Shown here in pieces: positions 13,501-27,311 of a DNA stretch of 64,000 bases. Position numbers and translations under genes: made by a program. This stretch comes from Triatoma infestans (taxonomy: Eukaryota; Arthropoda; Insecta; Hemiptera; Reduviidae): positions 80,051 to 144,050 of the forward strand of contig JAAEAF010000245.1 in assembly GCA_011037195.1 (NCBI GenBank), in the 5' to 3' direction. The first letter of the stretch is position 1. Each line of letters opens with the position of its first letter. The notes under the pieces are model-generated. The model did no database searches. It had not been told where the DNA came from and saw only the letters and a list, made by a program, of their open reading frames with translations.

Positions 13501-16500
13501 ATTTTTTGTTTTGTTTTTTGGCCTTCTGTAATCATGCATACAGCCATTATTATTGTTTCGGACGTTGACAAATTTTGTTGCAAAATTTTTCTATTTTGTT
13601 TGTGTGTTGGGTGGTGCATAAATATTACACAGTGATATTGTTCGTCTTTATGTACCTGTACAAATCCAAATATATATCGTCTTTATTGTGTGTCAAAATG
13701 GTGTGTAAATTTGGTGTTAGTGGACAATTAGTCCGTACTAACGCCTTCCACAGCTGGTTTCTATCGTGTGTGTATTTTTCGCAGGCTAATATTATGTGGT
13801 TAGAGTCGGCAATGGATACTTGATCACAAGAGCAGAATGGGTCAATTGTGACGCCTATACGAGCTAGGTGATTCGGTGAATGCAGTTATGATTAAATCTA
13901 AGCCTGTTTATTGTAGTGTAAAATTTTCTATTTTCGGAATAATTGTAGAACCAGAGTTCTCGGGATATACCAGTTTGTAGGGATCTGTAAAATTTACCTT
14001 TTCGGGTTGATGATTTTGTATACCATTCTTCCCACCTATGATAGCATAACTTTTTATAATGGTTTTTAACATCAGATGTAGATAATGTATTGATATACGG
14101 AAATTGCATTAGAGCAGCCATTTTTGCCCCGGAATCGCTTTTTCCTTTCCTAACAACCCACAATGACCGTTCACCCATATTAACCAGACCGATCCACCAT
14201 TAATGGTCAACTTCTTTATCATATTTATAGTGTTCAGAATTAGGAAAGAAGGGTCATTACCTATATGATTCATTCTCTGTAGAACGCTTTTACTGTTACT
14301 CATGATGAGAGACTGCTTTATATTGGAAGACTGAATGTTATACAAACACTTGTTCACAGCTGTGAATATGGAGGCTGTGTGATTAAGTTTGTTTTGCAAC
14401 ATTGTATCCGACTGTTGATGATAGACTGAGCATCCCACACCATCCGCACTTTTTGATCCGTCCGTACAAAAGTGATCGTAATTAGCGAACTTGTCCTCTA
14501 ATTTTGAGAGAGAATCAGAATTAGTACTGTGGTATATCGGAATCATCATGATAGAAACTGACTAAAATGAAGGGGTTCTAAGGAAATCAAGGAAGTCATA
14601 ACGATACCGGGGTAAGAGGTCAGTATGGTTTAGGGAAGACGAGAAATGTGATAAGTCACAGAAAACCTCAAACAAAGTTGGCATTTCCTTTTTTGCCCAG
14701 TATCTCTCAGTGAATACCCTGCCTGCTAAGGAGCTAAGTCGTTTTGTAACAGGGTGGTTGCTCACACAGAGTCAGTCCACCAAAAATCGGGAAGCCAATA
14801 ACCTCCTTCTAATATTCAAAGAAAAATCTCGAGCCTCTATACGAAGGGCATTCGCTGGAGTGGATTTAAGAGCTCCCAAACAGAACCTCAGAGCTTTGAA
14901 TTGGACCCTATTGACTTTTTCCAAATGGGTATTTGAGGCATCTCCATACAGAAAACAACCATAATCGATCCACGAAAGGATCAGCTGTCTATAGATCATC
15001 AGCGATGTCCTCACATCGGCTCAATAGTTCAGACGATTGATTTATCTCAATATATTCAGCCAAACCTCAATATGGTTCACACCTTTCAGCCAAATGCTCA
15101 ATATGTTGTCCCCATAAAAGTTTGTTATCAATCATCATAACTAACGTCCTATTGCTCCACTCGCAGGCGGTGTCCACCTAGCGTCAGGTACGAAGGTAGG
15201 TTATATTTTCTGTGTCTTGTGAATACCGTAACAGTACTTTTATTTTCAGATAATTAGAGACCCATCTCTGAACACCATTTGTTCAATGACAACATTGCTG
15301 CATTAAGTTTATTTTTCGCTTCTTCCATCGTGTGCTCTTGGCTGAACAGAATGATATCATCAGCATACTGAGTTACACAAGCATCATCACCTCAGCGGCC
15401 TGGAGATCTGCTGTATAGATATTGAAGAAGCAATGGACTAAGGACAGCTCCTTGTGGTAAACCTAAATGTGTTATTCGAGGACCGTTAAATCTGCCGCTG
15501 TGACGAACTGTGATGGAACGAGATGAAAGGAGGTGATGGATATGTTTGATGATTCTAGATGGAACGCCCATTGTGACCATTTTTTTATTAGTATTGGGAT
15601 GTCTACATTATTGTATGCGTTGGTTAGATCGACATTCGCCGCCATCATGTACCTGTTTTCAGAAACACAATTTTGAATGTCAGAGACAAAACTGGATAAT
15701 GCATCTAGAGTGCAATGCTTCTTTCTGAAACCATGCTGATAGTGTGGGACTTTTTTATTCGCTTCTGCTTACCACTCTAGTCTTGCTGTGATCAACTGTT
15801 GGAATGTTTTGCCAACACAGGAAGATAATGCAATAGGACGATAGGAATTGGGTAAAGTTGGCTCTTTATTCGGCTTCAGTAATGGGACCACCATTTGCAT
15901 ACTCCAATCATCTATAGGCTTCTCTTGTGTCCAAACATCATTGAAGATCCTCAGGAGAATCCGCTTTCCAGAATCCGACGGGTTGACCAACATGGGGGAA
16001 TAGATGTTATCAAAACCTGGGGAAGTATTTGAATTAGTTTTAAGTGCGAGACTTAATTCGTCGAAGGAGAAGGGGTTATTATATCTATCAGATACGGGAG
16101 GTATTGTTCTAGTGGGGTGACTTTATATGGGACTATCTCGGGTGTAAGGGAGCACAGGAATTCAGGGACCCATTCGTCAGAGGAAGTTATGCGGAAGTAT
16201 ATCCGAGTCGGAGAGCCCTTATACCACTCCAGATTTACTTAATCTGAGTTTCTATTAATAGAATTACAGAACTCTGCCCATTTAGCCATCTTCTTACTTT
16301 TATATATTTTCCTACAGAGTGCAGAGGCTCTTTTGCAGTTAATGTAGCTGGGCACACTGGGTGTCAGTTTGTCAATTTTAAAAGCTTCTATATTCTTCTT
16401 TCTGGCTTCGTCACATTCCTCATCCCTCCAAGGTTTCGGAGGAAATTTAGGCCTACGCCCAAGGTATGGTCTTGCTTGAGGGATAGCAGCCTCGGCTGCG

Positions 16501-19500
16501 CTATTGTAATTATAAAATTGATAAATATCCTTTATATTGGCAAGTTTTTATTTAGACCATAATATAAAAGAGGTGCTCGGAAAGAAACGCTAATAACGCT
16601 AGACAAAACCAAATAATATGTGAAATGTTATTTCATTGATTCCTGTGATAGTCAATCAATATTTCCGGCAAAATGTTTCCAATAAAAGTGATAGATTTAT
16701 ATTTATTTAGATAGCATTTACAGTTTAAAGAAAATTCGTGTAGCAGTTTCCAGAAAATTTGAAGGAAAAACCTTGCTTCCTTCTATTCAGTAAAGTCGCA
16801 TTCACAGTGAATCAATTTCCTTCAAATTTGAAATACTAGCAACTTGCTAATGTACCTGATAGAACCAAAGTGGTAATTTCTGGGTAGGATTTTTTCCACC
16901 AGGGCTCCCTTTTAACATTGTCTTTTTTCCCATTTCCCCCATTGTCCTACAAGCAGGGTTTTCACTAATTCATATTCTCAGGAATCTAGATAGATAATGC
17001 TGCTTTGAATTGACGAAGCTTAACTTACAATCTTCAAAATGATTACACATCAATGCAATAATTAATTTACAAAATTAAAAGAATATATTTTATATTTACT
17101 TTCTCTATAAGTAAGAGGAAGTATTGCTATCGTACCAGTTTTTCGAAATTGAGTTTTCACTGGAAATATACGTTTTGAGGTCCGCAAGGTCCAAAAAAGT
17201 GGTTTTTAGAAAATGGTCTGTATGTGAAAAGAATATCTCAAAAACGAAAAATTGCGGAGAGCTCAAACTTGGTATTCTGTTTAGGTACTACCACCGATGC
17301 GGTGTCTGATGCAGACACGAAGGTTTCGGGCAAAATCCATCAACCGGAAGTGCCACTTTACTGAATGGCTTTTTTCAGTTTTTTGTGATTTTCTTGAAAA
17401 TGGCTCAAACGATTTTCTTTAAACTTGGTAAATCAACAATACAAAAGAGCTACAACTTTTATTTGAAATATTCATTCATTTAAGGGCACTTTTGGGGAGG
17501 GGTGGTTTTTTTTTTTTTTTGAAGCGGGGGGGCCAACGCACTGCGACCTTTGATGCGGTCTATTGTGCTATGCCCCCTGGGTAATGGAGTTTCCTCCAGC
17601 TCCCCACAGAATCTGCATGAGCTGTCACTTTCCAAACCCAGCTTCACCAGGTGTCCTCTAAGTCGGCAATGCCCCGTGAGGAAATCCGTAAGAACGCGGA
17701 GCTTGTTCTTGCTCAATCCAATGCAGGCCTCCGATTTCCGTTGGTTATAATTTCCCAAGCAGTCTTGGCCTGCCGCAAACCGGGGAGGGAGTACCAGAGT
17801 TGAGATCTCTTCGTCTCCTCCTCCTTCCTAAGTTCCTCTAACAGAAACTGGTCGCTAATCCCACAAAAAGGTTCCGGCCCCAGAAGTGGGGTCATAGCGC
17901 CTGTCTTGGCCAGGGCGTCGGCCATCTCATTCCCTTCAATGCCAACATGCCCCGGCACCCACCAAAGTGCAACTTTGTTCCTTCTGCCTAGATCGTTAAG
18001 TTTATCTAGGCATTCCCAAACCATTTTAGAGTTAATAACTGGTGCACCCAAAGCTCCAATGGCTGCTTGACTATCGGAAAGGATAACAATCTCCTGGTTC
18101 CTATATCCCCTATCGAGGTTGAATTGTACACATCTTCCGATAGCGTATATCTCCGCCTGGAAGATGCTGGGAAATTTACCCATGGGTTCCGAGTGCTTGA
18201 TCCTTGGACCAACCACCCCCGCCCCAGTCCCCTCGAGGGTCTTAGACCCATCAGTATACCATTTTATGGCATGTTCCTTGATGCCCAACAGAGCGGTAGC
18301 TTCGCTCCACCCACTTTTGGTGCCCAGCTTCGACGAAAAATTTTTAGTGAAGCTGTATTTCTTAATCATGCCATCTCTAGGGAGGTGCCCGATGAGGGAT
18401 ACCAACTCTCTAATCCCCAGCCCTCACCCTCCTCCTGCGCCACCCCTAGAGATCCTAAGAAGAGCCCCCTTCGACGCCCTTTCCACCACTAGGTGCAGGG
18501 GTGACAGTTGAGGATAACCTCCATCCCGGCGGTGGGGCAAGTCCTCATAGCCCCCGTCATGCATAAGCATGCGAGCCGCTGTACCTTGTCAAGAGTTCTC
18601 CTGACCGACACTACTTTGGTCCTCCTAAACCATGCCACTGCGCCATAGGTGATGACTGGTCTCACCATCATGGTGTACATCCACCTTAGGATACTCGGGG
18701 GGCATCCCCAGGATTTGCCCGCCATCCTCCTACATATCATGAGGGCGCCAGTGGCCTTATTAACAGTTAATTCAATGTGTTTCTTCCATAGGAGTTTACT
18801 ATCAAAAGTTACCCCTAGGTACTTAACCTCCTTTTCCTACCCTAATTCTTCTCCGACTAGCCGGATATTTTTCAGGCGTGGGAGTGTTCTTTTCCTAGTG
18901 AAGGGTATCACAGTGGTTTTCGTTGGATTGACCTTCAACCCCACTGAGCCACACCACCCACTAGTGATATCTAACCCCCTCTGTATTATGTCACAGAGGG
19001 TTTCTTCAAACTTCCCTCTAGCAATAATGACGACATCGTCAGCATATCCCTGGCAGGCAATGCCGAGGTCCGTCAGTTTGCAGAGGAGCTCATCCACCAC
19101 CAGGCTCCACATTAGGGGTGACAAAATCCCCCCTTGCGGACAGCCACGAGTAGTGCGGGAGTGGATGGTCCGTGAGCCCACCACAGTCTCTACCGTTCTT
19201 GTGGACAGCATTTCCATCATCCATTTGGCGGTTGTTCCATCCACCCCCCTTCTAATAAGGGCTCTGCCAACCGCCTCATGGGAAGTATTATCAAACGCGC
19301 CTTCTATGTCTAGAAAGGCACAGATGGCCGTTTCCTTAGCGTCTAGAGTCCTCTGGATTACATCTGTCAGCCGATACAGAGCAGTATCCGTCGACCTTCC
19401 CATGCTGATAGGGTGGGTCGATATGCATGCTGACAGGGGTGCAAGAGGGGTGGGGTTATGTTTTCCTCTAAAGTGCTATTTTAGTTCAACAATGTGTCAT

Positions 19501-22500
19501 ACAATTCTGTCAACTAAATAATATCAATTATAATCATTAGAAACAGACAGTAGCCATTAATTAGAATTATATAAGTTGCCATAATTCCCAGTTTGAAGAA
19601 AATCGGATGACCAAAGTGCAACTTTACTGAATAGGTTTTTCAGTATTTATGATTTTCTCCATAAAAATACCGTCCGTTTTAAACACTAATAGAAATTGTA
19701 AGTTTGAAGAAAATTTGACATTTCGCAGTAAGAGAAGTCGTGTGAGTGTTTCACACCAGATTCTTGTATAATGTGATCCTTGCTAGCGATGAACAGATTT
19801 AAAAAAATCTGGTTCTATTGAAGTGAATGATAAACTCAAGTCCCCTCTGCAAATTACATTTAGGCAATTTCGTGATAAACTGAGTAAATAATTCACCCGA
19901 CTGAGCCTAGGAGCGCTTCCGGTATTCTCATATAACCGTGGAGTGTGTAGTAAGGTGCTATACTGAATACTGCGTAGCAGAATACTGCAAAAAATGCTGG
20001 AAGAGCTTCATGGTACATTGACGGCTACGTTATTTCTGTATTATATTTTTATGTCATTTGCTTGTGATGTGGCTCACTGCAAATATTCTATGCAATACTT
20101 TGCTTCCTTCTATGGTCTATTCTCATGGTGTGACACCCCCATTTCAAAATTTACACTTGAGGCACCCTCGGAATATTCTTGGGCTCTGTTGAGAACCGCT
20201 GCTTTAGAGGATAGCTTAACGTTGCAAGGTCCCCCAGAACGCTTCAAAATCAATTTTTCTGCTTCAAATAAAAGTGATAGACATTTATAAGTGAAGATGG
20301 CATAACCGATTTGTTTCAAATTTTAGCACTTAATATTATATAGACGGTAGAAGCATACAGTGAACCGAAGCGATACTTTACACGAAAGCTTAACACTACT
20401 GCTTTCTCAGAACTCTTCAAAAATATATTTCCCTAGAAAAATGCTTCAATAAAAGTGATAGGCATGTATGAGTGTAGATATTATAGCAAGTTTAAAGAAA
20501 ATCATTGGAGTTGTTTTAGAAAAATCGTGAATAACTGAAAACCCTATAGTGTAAAGTCGCACTTCCAGTTGATGGATTTTGACCAAAATCTTGTGGTCGG
20601 ATGCAGTGGTTTTCACATAGCCCATTCTCACTCTCTCTCTCTCTTGCACACACTCATACACACCACACACCGACCATTCGCTAAAAATATTGTTTTGGGG
20701 ACCTCAAAACATTTATTTCCGGTGAAAACTCAATTTTGAAAACATCACAATACTTACTCTTACATAAGAGAAAGTAAAAAAGGAGGAGACCATTCCCTCC
20801 GTCACAACCCCCTCCTAAATATCAATTTTCGTGGAAAATGTTTCGAATCCCGAAGTAGTCATAAATTTTGAAGAAAAAAATCATTGGTGCTGTTTTTTGA
20901 GATCATTCCAAAGAATTATCAAATGGTGGTACCTACTAGCGGAATATCTTGATATCCGCGTTAGGTAATTATGGTGTACGTTAGAGGATTTTTTTTCAAT
21001 TTGTCTTTTTTGAGATACCCTATTCATACACTAAAACGCACACAAATATAGAGCATTCTATAAAAACATTTTATTTCCTACTCAGGAGACCTTACACATA
21101 TATATTCCTAAATAAAAATCCATTTAGAAAATTTGACACCAACGCAATACTTGCTCTTCAGCAGTACGAGAATGTAAAAATTTTAATAACGGTGGTTGCC
21201 TCTTAAAATAGCTTATTACTGAATCATTCCTAGGGTAACCATTGCGAGTTGAGGCTTTCTTGTTGCATAAAAGCAGATTTATAGAAACATAAATTTCAAT
21301 GAACCCGAGTATTTGAAATTCTCTTCAAAAAAATAAATAAATAAACAAAGTTTAAGCAAATGCTAACGTGAAAACAGACTTTTGGATGGCCTAGAAACTT
21401 CAAGCTGAGACTGGCATGCAACTGGTATATCAGCCACCATTGCGGAACCAACTATCACTTCAACGGTGAGTAGATGTTTATTTTCAAATTAAATCGCTTG
21501 TTATAACTTGCGGTAAGAGAAGACATTTGAGAGAGGCAGAGTGACTATGGCCAGCCAGAAAAATATGATACGTTTATATCTGTACACTTAACACACCAAG
21601 TTTAAAGCAAATCGCTATTTCGTTTTCTAGAAAATTCCAAAAAATTCGAAAACTTATATTGTTAAGTCGTATTTCTGGTTTACTCTTCAAATTTGGAATC
21701 CTAGCAATGTTTCTTATATATTAATATTTATATTATAGATGGCAAAACCATAGATTGCACTGAAGTGGTATTTTGGAGGAACTGTTCTCCCAGACCCCAC
21801 AAAATCAAATTTCCCGGTAGCACTGTCGGTTGATGGATTTAGCCGCAAAACGTCGTGTCAGGTACCATGGTAGTAACTAAACAGAATATCAAGTTGGAGC
21901 TTCCTCTGATTTTTCGTTTTTGAGATATTGGTTCATACAAAACACACACACATATATATATATATATATCAATCCTATAAACTTTTTTCTTATTCAAAGG
22001 ACCACAAAAAAATGAATATTCCGGTTAAAACTCAATTTCAAAAACTTGAAAGTAAATATTGGTTAGGCATCTCTGATGATATACCTCTCTGAAAAACATT
22101 GGAGGTTAAGCACGATTGTTGCAACATCTTAATATAAGTTTAAACAGGTTGGCTGCCTCAGTGGGCATATATGACCGTCCTCTTATTCCAACTTACCAAA
22201 ACGGCCAAAATGACTGCTATTACCATATATTTTAGTACCTATACGCGGATACTGAGAATTTTTCATTAATAGAATATTTTAAAATAAATTATGCACTATG
22301 TTTTATGATATGATTTTTGTGGGTTTCCGGGACCATTTTCATGAAAGACACTTGAGTTTCCGGCTAAATGAATGTTGCTAAAAACCCATATTTCGCCATT
22401 ATTGCAATGCATATGCTTCTTCAGGATCGTTTCACCTTGAAAGCCAAATAGAGCAAGATGCTCATAGTCATGCCGTAATATCATTTGCATATGACGCTAA

Positions 22501-25500
22501 AGGCGGTTTGACCGCTAACATCAGTTTTTGAATTAAGATATCAATAATTCTGCACTTTATACTAGCTTTGGTATATTTATGTTTATAAGTAATATAAACG
22601 TTATTTACAATACTTTAATCACAAAAATTCCTAACTTTCTTGAGAATAAAATTGAACATAGGGTTGCTTTCTGATATAGGACAGATATCGTAAGTATGAT
22701 TTCTTTTTAAATTCCACATTCTCTTTAATTTTATCATTAAAATTACTTTATTTTCGTAACTTTATTAACATTTCTTTTGAGGATGCCGTCAGAGCAGTCG
22801 GTCTTGCGGAGGAAGGACTCGCGTACGATATGTGGCAGAACGTTTAGAAACTTCGGCGGTTCATAAAAAATCTTATATTTTAGGAAAACTAGTTTCAAAA
22901 TAAAAATTATTTGTTTAGATAGTAATCAGAGTTTACAAAAAATCGCTCCCCCGAATCCCCCAAAAATCTATTTTCTCAAAGAAACAGAAAAAAAACTTTA
23001 GTAAAATCGCATTTTCGGTTAATGGATTTTGCTCGAAACATTCGTGTCATACGCAGTGATAGTATCTGGTCAGAGTATAAAGTTTGGGCTTCCTGCGGTT
23101 TTTCGTATTTGAGATATTTTATTCATACATCCACCCAGTCAATCCCGACCCTCCACAAACACAAACACACCCCACCTACAGAGAAAGAACATTCGCTAAA
23201 AACTCCTTTTCATACTCAGAAGACTTTTCATACTCGGAAATCGTTGAAGCTGTTTCCGAGGATTGGCAAAAAAATAATATTCATTAAAGACGCACTTCCA
23301 TTTGCTGGATTTTGACTAAAACTTCGCGGTGATGATACCTAAACGGAATACCAAGTTTGAGCTCCCTGCGACTTTTGTTTTTGAGAAGTTTGTTCCCTCA
23401 TAGACATACAGATTTGCTAAAAAAAAAAAAAAAAAAAAATGTTTAAGGAGCCTCAAAACATCTAATTCGAATATGTGACACGATCGCAATACTTCCTCTT
23501 ACTAGCAGTAAGAGAAAAAAATATTTACTAATTTAACGAATGAAATCTTTTATAAATAAATAAATATTTTATTTATAATAAATACTTCAATAGTCAATAG
23601 CCTTGCAGTAAACAAGAAACAATAGCATTTTAAAAAATGAATTATACTGGGCTGGTAAGAGCTGAATGGCTGAAAAAGCTGCACGTAGGTTAAAAAAAAA
23701 ATAGTAATTTCAAGACACAACATGTAATAGATCTCTTTATCTCTTTTCCTTTGTTTGAAAGCCAATTTATAAATTATTAATTTTTTTTTTTTCAATTTAA
23801 GGCGCGTTAACATCTATCATTTAGCGGTCGGAGCCTTCTCAATGCACTGCCGGCCTTCGGACAGTGTTTTCTCATTACAGACAACACTGCCCATCATCGA
23901 ACAGTGAGCTGGTAGAGGCTCCTAGGAAGAAAAAATCCAAGGGCAGCACAGCTGGACTCGAACCCGGGTCCTCCGCATGAGAATCCAATACGCTAATCAC
24001 TTAGTATTAAAACGCTTACCACTTAGTAAGCCCCTTCCCTAAGTATTAATTTACAAATTACCTCTGATGACCAACAGATTTAGCCTTCGACTTTTTAACT
24101 TTTAAATGCCATAACTAACTAGTATAGTTGATATTCTGAGTAACATTATCTACAACTAGAAGGCTTCGCTTTTACAAGTAACCTAGCAATTCAAATGTAA
24201 AACATGTTAATCCTGAAAATGCCTTGTCTAGTCCGAAAAAAATTGTATTTTTTAGTAAGACCCATCTTACTAAAGTAAGTTACGTTAGAAGAAGAAACCT
24301 TGATAGAGTGAAGTGGTACGCAGAGGGAAGAAGTACTCTTATTCCAAGACAAAGCTCATATTTTGCGCAATCTAAGCTTGAAACTATTGAAGTAGTTCTA
24401 CCAGATACTCTTTGCTACCCTAATCTTGCACCACCGGCTTTCTCTTTGTTTGATCCCCTCAAGGAGTTAATTTTAGGTGGCACCCAGTTTCACAGCAACA
24501 AAATGTGAAGACAAATTAGCACTTTGACTAGATTGTATCGAGACCGAGAATTTTTTACTACATAAAAAAAAAATCGATGTGGAACAAGTTCTTTGAATGA
24601 TACTCGTATATTTGTGGAAACTCAAATTCATGACGCACTTTTGTTCTGACATCAATTAGGGAAAGTCCAAAAATAATTAAAAAAAGATCTTGTTAATAAC
24701 AATATCTGTTATTGTTGCTTATTTGTTATCAAAGAGAATCTATTTTAAATATAGTTTTACTATTGCGAAATGTTTTATAATTCGTTACATACCCTATATA
24801 ATTACATAATATTTGGAAGTCACACTGGCTGCATGTTATATATAAATCCACGAATACATTTCCTTATACAATGGGCACCAAACTTCCTTTAATATATAAT
24901 AACGGTATGTGTAAAATATTTTAAGCCTACAAGGATAATTGTAATACAGTACAAAAAATATAGTGTGACATAATCAAACAACTTTTTTCTTATTGCAATC
25001 ATGATAATTTTAATTGAAAAATTTTCTCGAAAACTTACGTTTACTAAATGAAAGTTGGGCTTGACATATATAAAATAAATGGGAGGAAATCTACTTGTTT
25101 ACTTGTGATGTCTTTGGAAGCTCCCTCAAACCCTTATAACAGAAATTTATATTTAAACCTCACTCGGCAGAACCCCTGAACAACCAACCCTAAAATCAAT
25201 TCTTCCAGAAAACGTTTCAAATAATTATGACGAATTTTAACCTAAACACGAAGAAAAATGTTGAAGCTATTTCAGAAATTCAAAAAAACTTTAAAAATCT
25301 ATCTATAAGTTGCATTTCTAGTTATTCAATTATTCTAAAAATTTAAAAAATTTTACAAGTTAAAAGAAACTCATTGGAGCTGTTTCCAGTCCTTCTGCTA
25401 GCTGTTACAGTCGATCAGATTTATTACAGTAACTAACTGTATTTGCTCTGTGCAAGTCTCTGTTATTACAATGTTTGACAAAAACATCCTGATGATGGGC

Positions 25501-27277
25501 GAACGCTGTAAGCCGGTCGATGACCACAAAAAGAAGCAGGCTATCACGGAAAATGTCTCTGATGATTCCAATTATAGTTATTATTAATACTGCAGTAAGA
25601 GAAAGTAAGTGTCAAATACCATTCATTTTTTTCGTATAACCTCTTAAGGCGGAAGCAGTTTAACCAAGGTTGTAATAGAATTAATAATATTTATATATAA
25701 TTTTCAAGGACATTATTATTATGAAATTCAAGGCCCTTATCTGTAAATACTAAGATCGGTCTTAAAAATGAAACCTAATTAATAAAAAGGTAATTAGAAA
25801 CAATGAGATACAGAGCTAGGTAAAAGGGAAAACTATATATAACTGGAAATTTTCTTTGGAAATAAGAGTGTAATTGGAGAGTTGATTAGACCGTATTAGG
25901 AAGGGAAGGTAATGTAGGCCACTGAGGTGTTGAGGTACGCGGTGGAGGTGTACTGTCACTGTCTGCCCTCTTCACATTCCTCTAATGTACTCTTTTCCTT
26001 CAGTGTGACATACCAAACCATGACATACATATTTCATAATTTTTATTTTGTCTTCTTTAAATTTACTACTTATATATGTTATATAAATATATACATATTT
26101 TTTTAATTTGTAAATTAACTGAGAAATTTGTACTTGTTTGTCATTTTTTTGCTATCTGGTGTGAAAAACTCACTCTTACTAATGGTAATACAATTAGATT
26201 ATTTGATACTTATCAAATTCTTTCTGAAATCAAAATATTTTCTTTTCTTAAGAGGAAGTAATGCGATTTATGAACAATGTTTTCTACACATGCGCGCGTT
26301 TGTGTAAATAAATCAGATAATTTTTGTGAACATTTGATATAAGTTCTGATTGAAAAAAAATTTTGTTTAGATTGTTAAAATTGCAGTAAGATAATGCCAT
26401 ACGTTACAAACAGATTTTTCAATTTTTTTTTCACACTCACGATAAGTTTTGAAAACTCAATTTCGAAAATCTAGACATTTGCGCAATAAGTCAACACTTT
26501 GAGCCCTAAGAGAAAGGAAAATGAATTCATGGACTAACAGCACACTATCTTGTTCAAAATGAAGTAAACGGCAGGAAAGAAAAATACTAATAGACAAGAA
26601 ATTGTGCTGTTAATAACTATTTAATGGGTAGTACATTTTCTGTGTAAACAACAAACAGAAAGTGATTACTGTATAAATTTTACACAAAACTATAAATACA
26701 GCGCGAATTTCATTCAAATTTTCCTTCAGAGGAAAAAAAAATAATCTGTGGTGAATACTCACAGGGCTTTCTTTACAATTATTTGAATTTTCATTAAATA
26801 TTAAAATCCTCTGAACTCCACAAATGGTAGATACCATGTGTTAATGAACTTACTAGCGCTAGAAGGAATTTGATTCATAATTCCTTTGCAGAAATACTAG
26901 ATAGTATTAAAAAGTCTCTAAAGTTTGACATGATTAAACACACTAAGTAAAAAGCATTTTTGAGATTATAGTGATTAATCTGAGGAAAATAGTTACTTAA
27001 CTGAGGATAGTAATGTCACTTTTACACGCTCGGGTTCGGGTTTGCCCACATGAGCGAGAGTGTAAGAGGACTTCACCTTCGGGTTAAATATTATCTTTTT
27101 TCTACAAAAGTTAAAACTATTTAAAAAAGGAAATAAAAACTGGGATGCATGTAAAGGTTACCGCTAAGAGAATGTTGCCCATTAAAAAAATGGAAGGATC
27201 CTTCAGAAGGATGGTAAAACATTAAGTTCAATTTAAAAAATTATATTACGTTTTCTAATATTTAAATTATTGTTGAA

Positions 27278-27311
<34 letters not shown>

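Larger units (their letters stand above)
17505..19440 (-). mobile_element. LINE-B: 5'-truncated non-LTR retrotransposon with poly(A) tail
   Basis: On the minus strand the element starts within the RT domain, runs through RNase H and ends in an A-tract (plus-strand T-run at 17506-17521), giving the expected orientation for target-primed reverse transcription. It is embedded in an R-element. It is the best preserved LINE here; a related copy (LINE-C) lies at 61.8-63.0 kb. Confidence 0.88.
17105..19775 (-). repeat. R-element, minus orientation, split by LINE-B
   Basis: Read on the minus strand, the left end CTGGTGTGAAACACTCACACGACTTCTCTTAC lies at 19770-19730 and the right end (GCAATACTTCCTCTTACTTATAGAG) at about 17127-17103. 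The typical interior lies in between, for example CACTTCCGGTTGATGGATTTTGCC near 17355-17330. LINE-B occupies about 17505-19440. Without it the repeat is roughly 0.7 kb. Confidence 0.7.

Noticed and set aside
18067..19521. Long plus-strand frames over LINE-B (for example 18649-19521, 290 codons)
   Set aside because: They are antisense shadows of the RT and RNase H coding sequence.
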